Source of the DNA: a virus
Strand: one strand, 5' to 3'
Virus record (IMG/VR): IMGVR_UViG_3300045919_000302
Location: 85,292-149,291 of that record
DNA: 64,000 bases
Shown: positions 36,376 through 43,476 of the stretch, piece after piece
Layout of the letters: each line of letters opens with the position of its first letter
Numbering within the stretch: position 1 is the first letter of the stretch
Translations under genes and position numbers: made by a program
The notes under the pieces: generated by a model
What the model was told of the DNA's origin: nothing
Database searches by the model: none
The model's input: the letters and a program-made list of their open reading frames with translations, nothing else

Positions 36376-37134
36376 TTACAGCTTATCTTCCAGGCCCGGA
36401 ACGGCAGAAAGTCGGCTCATAATGCCCAAATCAGCAGCCCAAGTCTTCACAAAAGCCCAGTCCACAGGCTTCTCCGCCAGCTCGGAAATGTGCGAAATGT
36501 CCTTCGGGCGTCCCGAGGCAAGCTTGGTCAGGATGAAACCCTCGATCGAGGGTAGCAAGATCTTGCGCCCCAGAATCTGGGTTGGCTTCGCAAATTCGAA
36601 AAGAGCCTCGGCGAACTCACGATCCAGGTATTCGATCACATCCAGCTCGCGGCCGTTGAGCCCGTACTTGTGCAGAAGCCTCTTGGGCTTCGAGTAGTCG
36701 ATCACCTGCTTGAATTCAAAGCCCGCTGCCCGAAGTTTTTTGTCGATCTTGACGATGTCCTGGGTGTGAACGAAGACATCGAAGTCCTCGGTCGCTGAAG
36801 CCTGGCCCTGAAGGATTGACTTCGCAAATCCACCCCCGAGCAAGAATCCACCACCCATCACCTCGATGCACCTCTTCACGAAGTCAAGAAGAGACATCCT
36901 CGCAGGAGCGCCGGTCATCTCGGCCAGGACCGATTCGATCTCCGAAATCTCGCTGACGACATCGCGCTTGAGCAGGGCTCTAACGTCCCGCTCAAGAAGA
37001 TCCACTCGCTCGTGGATTGTTGTTTTGCCGCGCCTGGGGCGACCGCCGATCTGGCCGTTGCGCCGCGCCGCTGCGGCCTTGGCTTCCGATTTAACTTTTC
37101 CAAGACGAACAGCTGCGGAGTTTTTGCGGTACAT
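36376..37134 (-). CDS. AbiEii/minimal nucleotidyltransferase-like protein
   Basis: A 252-residue protein. The nucleotidyltransferase signature is clear: LLGGGFAKSILQG followed by TEDFDVFV (Asp pair for metal binding), and later NGRELDVIEYLD with a third Asp. AbiEii-type proteins are toxins of type IV toxin-antitoxin systems that modify tRNA. The N-terminus carries AAAARRNGQIGGRPRRGK, a basic DNA-binding-like stretch, then a coiled coil. I see no AbiEi-like antitoxin gene beside it. The start at ATG 37134 avoids overlap with the HNH gene. It could protect against rival phages or be an RNA-modifying enzyme. Confidence 0.7.
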   Translation of the reverse strand: MYRKNSAAVRLGKVKSEAKAAAARRNGQIGGRPRRGKTTIHERVDLLERDVRALLKRDVVSEISEIESVLAEMTGAPARMSLLDFVKRCIEVMGGGFLLGGGFAKSILQGQASATEDFDVFVHTQDIVKIDKKLRAAGFEFKQVIDYSKPKRLLHKYGLNGRELDVIEYLDREFAEALFEFAKPTQILGRKILLPSIEGFILTKLASGRPKDISHISELAEKPVDWAFVKTWAADLGIMSRLSAVPGLEDKL

Positions 37135-37162
37135 GGAGGCACTATAACCCAACGGTGGCCGT

Positions 37163-37543
37163 TCAGGAAGCCCCGAGCTTACTTCCTTGAAACGACGGGA
37201 GAAGGTGATGATGGGGGCCCTTTTCTTCGGCATCAAAGGCGTCATTGTACTGCTTCACGAGCGAATGAAAAGAAACCCCGAACTTCTTCTGGAAATAAAT
37301 ATTACCCAAAAGATGGACTCCCCCATTGCCTACATGATGATTGTGGCAAAGAGGAATGCAGGTACGATCGGATCCTCCGGCACCACGAGATTTTACATGG
37401 TGTGCATGGACTGGCCACGGAGTTCCGCATCCTGAGATGGCGCAATCCCAGGCATGAATCCAAAAAACGAAATACCCGTCGATCTCTCGGGTTGGCTTTC
37501 TCGCGCTTTTTTTTGGCTTTGGAAATTTAAAGTCTTCAGTCAT
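37163..37543 (-). CDS. HNH nuclease-like protein (DUF968/Ref-like)
   Basis: A 126-residue protein with a single HNH domain: CAISGCGTPWPVHAHHVKSR, GGSD, then PLCHNHHVGNGGVHLLG. This type is found in recombination-associated phage nucleases rather than homing enzymes; it has no NUMOD domain. GAGG precedes ATG 37543. It may take part in recombination or repair. Confidence 0.8.
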   Translation of the reverse strand: MTEDFKFPKPKKSARKPTREIDGYFVFWIHAWDCAISGCGTPWPVHAHHVKSRGAGGSDRTCIPLCHNHHVGNGGVHLLGNIYFQKKFGVSFHSLVKQYNDAFDAEEKGPHHHLLPSFQGSKLGAS

Positions 37544-37549
37544 GTGACC

Positions 37550-37885
37550 TCAGTTGACCATGTGCTTGGGAGCAACTATCCAGTCGAACAGCGAATGATC
37601 ATTTGGATCAAACGACATCACTGCACACGAAACGCCGTTCTTGTAATCCTCTTCGTCATCATGAGTCAGAGGATAAACGGAGTAGAAGTCATCCATCTCA
37701 AGGATAGATTCGCAAATCTCACGAATCATCACAATGTTCTCTTGCTCTTGGCTCCCCAGGGGCAAGAGCAGAACGAAATCCCAGCAAGTGCGAAAGCAAG
37801 AGGAAGGGGAAACAACGATCTTGTAGCCAACGGCCCCTTCCACGCTTTTTCTCTTTTCTATTGAGTCACCGCTAAGAATTCCCAC
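37550..37885 (-). CDS. uncharacterised protein
   Basis: A 111-residue acidic protein. DFVLLLPLGSQEQEN and YPLTHDDEEDYKNGV suggest a mixed fold; no motif recognised. Its stop forms part of the ribosome site of the HNH gene (CTGAGG). Confidence 0.6.
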   Translation of the reverse strand: MGILSGDSIEKRKSVEGAVGYKIVVSPSSCFRTCWDFVLLLPLGSQEQENIVMIREICESILEMDDFYSVYPLTHDDEEDYKNGVSCAVMSFDPNDHSLFDWIVAPKHMVN

Positions 37886-37906
37886 AGTGACAGTGTAACG
37901 ACAGGA

Positions 37907-38092
37907 TCAGGCAGCGTCCACGCCGTTTTCGAAAGCCCAGTTCAAGATTCTACGAATTGTTTGGGACCGATTCTTGAATCCTTTCTTGGTTTTGAGCGTG
38001 TCGATTTTTGAAAGCAGCTCGTTTTCGATCCGCGTGTAGATGAAATCGTCTTTCGTAGATTCACCCTTCAGCGGTGTTTTTTCCTTGTCCAT
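37907..38092 (-). CDS. ribbon-helix-helix-like regulator
   Basis: A 61-residue protein whose end looks like an RHH unit: DFIYTRIENELLSKIDTL as strand-helix, then NRSQTIRRILNWAFENG. Likely an operator-binding dimer. The ATG at 38092 shares one base with the upstream stop (TGATG). Confidence 0.65.
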   Translation of the reverse strand: MDKEKTPLKGESTKDDFIYTRIENELLSKIDTLKTKKGFKNRSQTIRRILNWAFENGVDAA

Positions 38093-38439
38093 CAGACCTC
38101 CAGGTTTTTCCTGCTTTGAGCAGGGTTTAGGTTACCGGCCACGAGACCGGAGTTTTGCATCCTCATGTGCGTGAGAAATTTTTGGTATTCGAGAACCACC
38201 TTGGACTCCGCATCCGTTTCGATGCGTTGGGGAGAATAGTCATCCGGGACCACGTAGCTCTCGGAGCTTCCGGAGAAGTACGGATCCGGGTGGAACTGGT
38301 ATGAGATCTGCTGCTGCCCGTTCGGAATCTCAAAAACACGAACGACGTGTCTGAGTTTCATCCTGACACTTCCCTCTTCGAGGCACTCCCCCAAGATGAA
38401 CATGTTGGTGCCTTTGGCCATTCCGATGAAAAGTCTCAT
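38092..38439 (-). CDS. uncharacterised protein
   Basis: A 115-residue protein. The first half is beta-rich (NMFILGECLEEGSVRMKL, VVRVFEIPNGQQQISYQF), then a hydrophilic loop and a short helix. No family recognised. ATG 38439 overlaps the SDR stop. Confidence 0.65.
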   Translation of the reverse strand: MRLFIGMAKGTNMFILGECLEEGSVRMKLRHVVRVFEIPNGQQQISYQFHPDPYFSGSSESYVVPDDYSPQRIETDAESKVVLEYQKFLTHMRMQNSGLVAGNLNPAQSRKNLEV

Positions 38440-39305
38440 GCCTGCTCCTTGTAATGGTTGATGGTTTTTTTAAGGTCAGAGAAGAATTCGTTCTTGTCGT
38501 AAGACGGAAGGAGCCAGCGCTCTGTATCCTCAGTGCGATCAAGAGCGGAGCTGCGTGATGGCTCCGGCCGAGTGACAACAAGCCCGGGGTTGGCACCCAC
38601 CATTCCATAAACCGCGTGCGCCAGGAGTCCATCTTGAATGGGGTCCGTTCCGGTCAGGTGGACGAGCGTGCCAGGAGGGACGAACGGAGCCACGCAAAGG
38701 ACATTAAGGAAGTCGCAGACGTGATCGATGTAGACCCACTGTCTGCTTGCGACTCCGCGCAGATTGACGCCCACACCGCGCTTTGCGCATTCGATCAAAC
38801 GTGGCAGGTAGCCGTTAGTCTGCCCAGGGCCGAAAATGTTGACACTTCTCACGGTAATGACTGGAAGATCGAGCGACGTCACATAAACCGAAGCGAGGAG
38901 TTCCTGGGCAGCTTTGGTCGCGCCGAAAAGTGTCGCTGGACTGTGGGAGCGGGATTCGCTTCGGTCAATTCCATCTGACCTGACCTCGGCCGAAGACAGA
39001 ATGATGATCCGCTGAACACTCTTGATACCGCGCAAGGTATCAAACAACTCAGTCGTACCGAGTACGTTGTCCTGGCAAATATCCCTTGGGAATGGGGAGT
39101 AGCTGCCCGCGAGATGGACTACAGCCTCAACCCCGTCAGCGTGGCTGTTCAGACTGCTGGCCAGATCTTCGAACTCGCCAAGACGGTAGCAAATATCCGC
39201 GCCGGGAGTGCAATCGAGCGTGATGACCTCAACATGTCGCTCTCGGAGAAAGCGAACGAGATTTTTTCCAACAAACCCTTCAGATCCAGTGATCAAAACT
39301 TTCAT
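38436..39305 (-). CDS. NAD-dependent epimerase/dehydratase-like SDR with altered catalytic Tyr
   Basis: A 289-residue extended short-chain dehydrogenase. The nucleotide-binding start KVLITGSEGFVGKNL is perfect, followed by VVHLAG and IILSSAEV (the serine of the triad). The usual YxxxK appears as LFGATKAAQE, with Phe in place of the catalytic Tyr. The later part (VRSVNIFGPGQ, QWVYIDHVCDFLN) is typical of UDP-sugar epimerases and dTDP-glucose dehydratase relatives. It could use a different residue or be a sugar-binding non-enzyme. Upstream lie the 12-base repeats (39354-39413); AAGGGG precedes the start. Confidence 0.85.
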   Translation of the reverse strand: MKVLITGSEGFVGKNLVRFLRERHVEVITLDCTPGADICYRLGEFEDLASSLNSHADGVEAVVHLAGSYSPFPRDICQDNVLGTTELFDTLRGIKSVQRIIILSSAEVRSDGIDRSESRSHSPATLFGATKAAQELLASVYVTSLDLPVITVRSVNIFGPGQTNGYLPRLIECAKRGVGVNLRGVASRQWVYIDHVCDFLNVLCVAPFVPPGTLVHLTGTDPIQDGLLAHAVYGMVGANPGLVVTRPEPSRSSALDRTEDTERWLLPSYDKNEFFSDLKKTINHYKEQA

Positions 39306-39353
39306 GCAACCCCTTACGATTTGTGAGGTGATTACATCACAAAAAGTAAATCA

Positions 39354-39413
39354 GTCGCAAGTCTTGTCTTACGAAAAGTCTCGTAAATCGTCTCGTAAGT
39401 CTCTTTACGAAAC
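39354..39413. repeat. five 12-base units in tandem, operator-like
   Basis: Units: GTCGCAAGTCTT, GTCTTACGAAAA, GTCTCGTAAATC, GTCTCGTAAGTC, TCTTTACGAAAC, each 12 bases, at 39354, 39366, 39378, 39390 and 39402. Units 3 and 4 differ at one base; TCGTAA or its complement TTACGA occurs in four. The array fills the gap between the genes at 39416 and 38436. A dyad GTGAT-TAC-ATCAC lies next to it at 39328-39340. It could bind an RHH protein such as the one at 39831. Confidence 0.65.
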
Positions 39414-39415
39414 GT

Positions 39416-39790
39416 TTAGATGCCGAAGACGTAACACTTAGTCGAAGACCCCGTGGTCAGCGAGAACACCTTTACGCCGCGCTTGTTGGCCCTGCGGAAG
39501 ACGACTTTGTCGCCAGGAAGGACAATGCCAGACGTCCTGCGTGCGGGTTGCGGTGGGCTTGTGGCGTTCAGGTAGAACTCGGGGAACTGGAAGGCCAGGG
39601 GGTTACTCCCGGTGTTCTGGATCACCAGCTCCGAGAGACCGACACCGAAGCTAAGGATGTTGTCCTCAGGGCTGTCAGTAGTGGTTAGCTCAGCCGAGCA
39701 GAAACTGTAAGTGCCGAACGAGGTCTGGGTCTGGGCCCCACCCTGTCCGTCGAATACATAAGGCCCAGAGGCCACGAGATTGGTTGCCAT
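39416..39790 (-). CDS. putative small virion protein
   Basis: A 124-residue, beta-rich, Gly/Ser/Thr-rich protein (NLVASGPYVFDGQGG, ELVIQNTGSNPLAFQFPE) with the look of a small capsid or fibre-associated protein. AAGGAG lies seven bases before ATG 39790; this ribosome site is at the end of repeat copy D. It is the last of the virion-type genes in the direction of transcription. Function inferred only from composition and place. Confidence 0.65.
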   Translation of the reverse strand: MATNLVASGPYVFDGQGGAQTQTSFGTYSFCSAELTTTDSPEDNILSFGVGLSELVIQNTGSNPLAFQFPEFYLNATSPPQPARRTSGIVLPGDKVVFRRANKRGVKVFSLTTGSSTKCYVFGI

Positions 39791-39800
39791 GCTTTCTCCT

Positions 39801-39828
39801 TACGGGGGCCAGAAACCTGGCGGCCGTA
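39801..39828. repeat. dispersed 28-base interrupted palindrome, copy D
   Basis: Plus strand TACGGGGGCCAGAAACCTGGCGGCCGTA, one mismatch to copy C in inverted orientation. Arms TACGG..GCCAG / CTGGC..CCGTA. It lies between two genes, and on the minus strand is followed directly by AAGGAG. Confidence 0.75.
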
Positions 39829-39830
39829 GC

Positions 39831-40013
39831 TTATCCGTTCAAGACCTTCTTCTGGGCAGACTCCGAAACCTGCTTGGAGGAGTGGATGGCCTTGCGGAGT
39901 GCGTCAGAAGTCACGTCATTGACCGACTTCCCTTCACGCTTGGCGATCTCGTACAGCTCCTCGTAGGTCTGCTGATCCACTCCCATAACGTACAACTGAT
40001 CTTTCTTTTCCAT
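39831..40013 (-). CDS. ribbon-helix-helix-like small protein
   Basis: A 60-residue protein: strand QLYVMGVDQ, helix QTYEELYEIAKREG, then SVNDVTSDALRKAIH, matching RHH repressors of the Arc/MetJ kind. It could bind the 12-base repeats at 39354-39413, about 450 bases away. ATG 40013 directly follows the upstream stop. Confidence 0.65.
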   Translation of the reverse strand: MEKKDQLYVMGVDQQTYEELYEIAKREGKSVNDVTSDALRKAIHSSKQVSESAQKKVLNG

Positions 40014-40766
40014 TTACTGTTTTCTCCCTTGAACAAATTTTTTACCGGTCGAGTTCAGATATCCGGATCCCCAGTAACCATCGAGATCCGAACGATTTGC
40101 ATATCCCCAGCTTTTCCCGACCTGGATGATCTCGGCAAATGCGAGACTCACAACGGCGATCCTGGGCCGGCCATTCCGAAAGAACGCCTCGTAGTGAACG
40201 TTGCACTCAGTCATTACTACCGGGATGATATCGAGGTGAAATCCACCCGTAAAGGACGTCAGGCCACTGTTCTCAAGCCAAAGAAGGAGCTTTGGCGGGG
40301 CCTGAACGCGACCCGCCTGATAGAGAGGGTAGGTCTTCGCCCTGAGCCAGGCTATGGCTGCGGCGACATCCATGCCCTTCTGCCCGTTCGGGCTAATGGC
40401 TGAGGCCGCTCCGATCACCGGATTTTTTGCAATACTACTGACTGAATCAGCCGCTTTCTGAAAACTGTCCAATCCGGATTGCCCGCCAGAGAGCGTATTG
40501 CCGTTGAAGTCCGACGTGAAGATCGCTTCAAACGAAATTGTCCGACCGCTTCCGTGAACCCATTGATACAGAGGGTGACTGGACCCGATGACGTTCTTCT
40601 CTTGGTAGGCTGTGGATCGGCTGTCCTGGATCGAGTCAGGATAATGCTGAAAGGCCCGAAACGCATTCGGCTTCTGTTTATCGTTCTGATCCAGCTCAGC
40701 GAGGTACGCCCCAGCATGAAGTCGGTCAGAAGTGCTAATGGATGCGATCGAGCTTGCGATACTCAT
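40014..40766 (-). CDS. contractile-tail tube/baseplate-like protein
   Basis: A 250-residue protein. The pattern HGSGRTISFEAIFTSD in the first third, then DVAAAIAWLRAKTYPLY with APPKLLLWLEN, and IAVVSLAFAEI near the end, resembles the contractile-injection-system tube-initiator/LysM-type baseplate proteins in which a beta barrel binds the tube. Its place, far from the main baseplate cluster, is unusual. I am moderately sure of the family and not of the exact role. Confidence 0.55.
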   Translation of the reverse strand: MSIASSIASISTSDRLHAGAYLAELDQNDKQKPNAFRAFQHYPDSIQDSRSTAYQEKNVIGSSHPLYQWVHGSGRTISFEAIFTSDFNGNTLSGGQSGLDSFQKAADSVSSIAKNPVIGAASAISPNGQKGMDVAAAIAWLRAKTYPLYQAGRVQAPPKLLLWLENSGLTSFTGGFHLDIIPVVMTECNVHYEAFFRNGRPRIAVVSLAFAEIIQVGKSWGYANRSDLDGYWGSGYLNSTGKKFVQGRKQ

Positions 40767-41074
40767 CGAGGTTTCTTTCCTACATCCGGATTATCTTTCC
40801 GGATGTCCTCAATTTTACCATGGGCTTGATTCCACTGGTCAGAAACATTTTGATTATCCTGCTTGCCGCTCTGCTGATCCTGGTTGGTCTTCTCCTCAGA
40901 GGCTTGCTTAGCGAGCTGATCGGCCCTGCTTCTTACCCACCAATAAAATGCGGCTGCGGCCACAACGAATGCGGCCATAAGGATATAACCAGGAACCCCT
41001 AAAGCCGTTAAAGATGAAAGTGAGGTCAGGATCGTACTGAGCTGAGCCAGTGTCTTGTCCGGATCAATCATCAT
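40763..41074 (-). CDS. single-pass membrane protein, holin or spanin candidate
   Basis: A 103-residue protein with one membrane segment at about residues 27-47 (PGYILMAAFVVAAAAFYWWV) and a long charged, Gln/Asn/Lys-rich cytoplasmic or periplasmic tail. Start at ATG 41074 (ATGA overlap, GGAGGG seven bases upstream). Topology fits a class III holin or an inner-membrane spanin; nothing is decisive. Confidence 0.65.
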   Translation of the reverse strand: MMIDPDKTLAQLSTILTSLSSLTALGVPGYILMAAFVVAAAAFYWWVRSRADQLAKQASEEKTNQDQQSGKQDNQNVSDQWNQAHGKIEDIRKDNPDVGKKPR

Positions 41075-42015
41075 TGAAGAACCCTCCATTCCTTCGTGTC
41101 CCAGATGCTGATGACGGACCGGCCCTTCACCGTAAGCATCCGGACCACGTGGTGAGCGGTGGGATCAAACTTAAATTTCCCGTGGTCGTTCATTTTCAGC
41201 TTTTGATCGAGCGCAATCACGGAGACGGAAGGGTCTCCAGTTACCAGGACATCTCCGTTCTGGATCTGAACCATCGGGGCGGACAGAGGGATGAATTTTG
41301 GATCGTAATTCGACACCAAGATGTTCACAAGGAGGTCCTGGTAATCGGGGCTGATCACCACACCCTCCAGTACGCAATGCCCCTGCTGCTTGACGAGCTG
41401 GTTCAGTTCTACGGTCAACTTACCATCAGAGAGGGGTAGCGACTTATCGAACGAAGTCCCGCACCCAGAGAAGACGGCGCGGACAGGGCCGGACCCGCCG
41501 ACGTCGAGCGTGACGGGACTGGAGAAGTCTCCAGAGACCTTCTTCTCAAGGCCAACCCAGGACTCCCCGTGTTTGAGTACGCGAATGGCGAGGTACGCCC
41601 GGAAGGAGAACACCTGGATCGCCTGGCTGCCCTGATGAGGGTATTCGGGACTAACTGTCGCGGTGATCAGGCAGTTGTGTGACGCCGGTCCAGAGATGGG
41701 GATCACAACAGCCTCGCTGCCGGAGTAGCGCTGGGGGCTTACAGTGATGCCACAATCACGCGATTCCATCGAGATAGTTCCAGCGTAAAAGGTCTGGATC
41801 TCAGCGCCGAGTTTGGACAGATCTTGCCCCTCCTCGATCGAAATCATCGCAAGGCCATTAAAGATTTTCCCGCCTACATGGATCTCGGCAGAATCGTAAC
41901 CCGCATCGATAGCAGGCATCGAAGGATCCGGACGAAGATGCCCACATCCAGAGACCAGCGTACTGATAAAAAGAAGGGACAGGACACGGAGGCCCTGTCC
42001 CCAGAGAGTTTTCAT
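41071..42015 (-). CDS. large lipoprotein of unknown function
   Basis: A 314-residue exported protein with lipobox TLVSGC and a beta-rich body containing repeated Ig-like stretches (KIFNGLAMISIEEGQDL, FSFRAYLAIRVLKHGE, VVISPDYQDLLVNILV) and cysteines that may pair. Start at ATG 42015 with GAGGG nearby. It lies beside membrane-protein genes, so a role in lysis or surface exclusion is possible. Confidence 0.7.
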   Translation of the reverse strand: MKTLWGQGLRVLSLLFISTLVSGCGHLRPDPSMPAIDAGYDSAEIHVGGKIFNGLAMISIEEGQDLSKLGAEIQTFYAGTISMESRDCGITVSPQRYSGSEAVVIPISGPASHNCLITATVSPEYPHQGSQAIQVFSFRAYLAIRVLKHGESWVGLEKKVSGDFSSPVTLDVGGSGPVRAVFSGCGTSFDKSLPLSDGKLTVELNQLVKQQGHCVLEGVVISPDYQDLLVNILVSNYDPKFIPLSAPMVQIQNGDVLVTGDPSVSVIALDQKLKMNDHGKFKFDPTAHHVVRMLTVKGRSVISIWDTKEWRVLQ

Positions 42016-42026
42016 TCCCTCGCTCC

Positions 42027-42320
42027 TCAAGGCTTTTGCGGAACCTTGATCAAGCTGAGCCGATCGAGAATCGGCAGGACATACTTATTCAGTACGCCTT
42101 CAGCCTCGTCGTCATAAGCCTGAAGCTTGGCCGCGAGAGCGACCATTCCGAGCGCTTGCACAACCTTGATTACGGAGTGCCAAACGCCGATCAACGCGGT
42201 GACCACAGCCGACACGATGAGTGCGATGGCTGCGATCTTGGCGAGGACAGGGCCGGCGACCGGGATGGTAGCAACCATCGCGAGAAGAGAATTCAAAAGA
42301 TCCAACGGATTCAAGTTCAT
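42027..42320 (-). CDS. small membrane protein, holin candidate
   Basis: A 97-residue protein with two hydrophobic segments (residues ~9-30 and ~30-52: LLAMVATIPVAGPVLAKIAA, IALIVSAVVTALIGVW) and a charged tail. This is the form of a class II holin. An 84-base gap upstream holds no gene. Confidence 0.65.
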   Translation of the reverse strand: MNLNPLDLLNSLLAMVATIPVAGPVLAKIAAIALIVSAVVTALIGVWHSVIKVVQALGMVALAAKLQAYDDEAEGVLNKYVLPILDRLSLIKVPQKP

Positions 42321-42404
42321 AATAACCTCATGGTTTAAGTACAGAGATTACAAAAGTAACACGTGCGCCTCAAACGTCAAACACGCTGCACGATTTGTAA
42401 TGGG

Positions 42405-42671
42405 CTAATGCTTGTGAATGCCTAGGCTGCCTTCGATGCGAGACAGTCTCTCGTCGATTGACACAAGAGTCTTGTCTGAATCCTGAGAGGAAGAATCTCT
42501 TTTCTCGATTCTAGTTTCCGCAGCTTGGAGGCGGGTCTCTATTTTGGCGGACCAGATCCCAACGGCCATAGCCAGAATGAGTCCGGAACCGCTCGCGGAG
42601 AGAAGAATAAATGCCCACCGAATTGGGATGGTAGCGTGATTGAGCTGAACTGACGGATGACGCTTCTCCAT
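42405..42671 (-). CDS. membrane-anchored coiled-coil protein, holin-like
   Basis: An 88-residue protein with a membrane segment at residues ~17-40 (WAFILLSASGSGLILAMAVG) followed by a coiled coil (RLQAAETRIEKRD ... ERLSRIEGSLG). It is comparable in layout to XhlA/holin-associated proteins. Start ATG 42671 with AGGA upstream. Confidence 0.65.
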   Translation of the reverse strand: MEKRHPSVQLNHATIPIRWAFILLSASGSGLILAMAVGIWSAKIETRLQAAETRIEKRDSSSQDSDKTLVSIDERLSRIEGSLGIHKH

Positions 42672-42679
42672 GCTCATTC

Positions 42680-43039
42680 CTACGGGAAGAGGTCGTCAAT
42701 GACATTGAGAGATTCAAGGAACTGAACGATTGACGTCACCGAGGCAATAACTATTTTCAGTTCGAAAGAAAGTCCTTCTCCCGTCTTGAGACTCGCCGTA
42801 TCAGCAGTGCTTAGCCACACCTTGAGCTTTCCAGTATTGGCATTCAGGATTGTGACCGCGCCGCCTGTCAGAGTTTTCGTAAGAACGGCACCGTCACTCT
42901 TTGGGAAAGAGATAGAGATCTCACTAGATCCGGTGAGCGGAAAAGGCTCTCCAACTTCTGAAGAATTGTCTGGTTCGGAATATGCGACCCTAACAATAAA
43001 GCTTCTGTCAGAACCACGAATGATGTTCAGCGCAGCCAT
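42680..43039 (-). CDS. BppU-like virion protein
   Basis: A 119-residue protein resembling the N-terminal domain of baseplate upper proteins/fibres: GAVLTKTLTGGAVTILNANTG then KVWLSTADTASLKTG. These domains dock receptor-binding proteins. It is the first of a run of fibre-associated genes. Ends in TAG. Confidence 0.6.
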   Translation of the reverse strand: MAALNIIRGSDRSFIVRVAYSEPDNSSEVGEPFPLTGSSEISISFPKSDGAVLTKTLTGGAVTILNANTGKLKVWLSTADTASLKTGEGLSFELKIVIASVTSIVQFLESLNVIDDLFP

Positions 43040-43455
43040 TAGCAGCCCACCTCTCCAGCGATGAGGTCGTCCTCAATCTTTCCAGTCAGATTAGATTCTA
43101 TCTCAACAATACCAACAAGGCTTTCATCTTTTTCGATCAGACCCAAAACAGCGCCGGTCACATTTACGACCCCAGATGCGGCCTGCTGATTCTCAAAACG
43201 AACTGTAAATGCGTCTTGAATCCCTTCGTTTGGAGAGATGATCTTCCCGATGTAATCTCCGGCAGGATCCGAAATCTGCGTTACGAGATCGAAATAATAA
43301 AGCCCACCCATTCCCGCCTGAGTCATGGGAACAAGATTAAAGGTGCCGTGGATGCCGCCATCCGGTCTGATAACCCGCGCTTGGATTCCGGTAACGCCAA
43401 GAGAAAAATTCTTTGCCGCGTAGACTTGACGTTTTGTATCCCCCAAATATGCCAC
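43039..43455 (-). CDS. putative virion/fibre-associated protein
   Basis: A 138-residue beta-rich protein (NFSLGVTGIQARVIRPDGG, GLYYFDLVTQISDPAGDY) similar in style to the neighbouring fibre proteins; its last 35 residues are an acidic helix. It shares one base with the next gene (TAATG). Exact role unknown. Confidence 0.6.
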   Translation of the reverse strand: MAYLGDTKRQVYAAKNFSLGVTGIQARVIRPDGGIHGTFNLVPMTQAGMGGLYYFDLVTQISDPAGDYIGKIISPNEGIQDAFTVRFENQQAASGVVNVTGAVLGLIEKDESLVGIVEIESNLTGKIEDDLIAGEVGC

Positions 43456-43476
43456 GCGGAGTTCGACCTTTCAGAC

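Noticed and set aside
39354-39413. CRISPR array
   Set aside because: Units of 12 bases with no spacers; no Cas genes. The Cas4/RecB-like nuclease at 4022 is a phage recombination-type protein.
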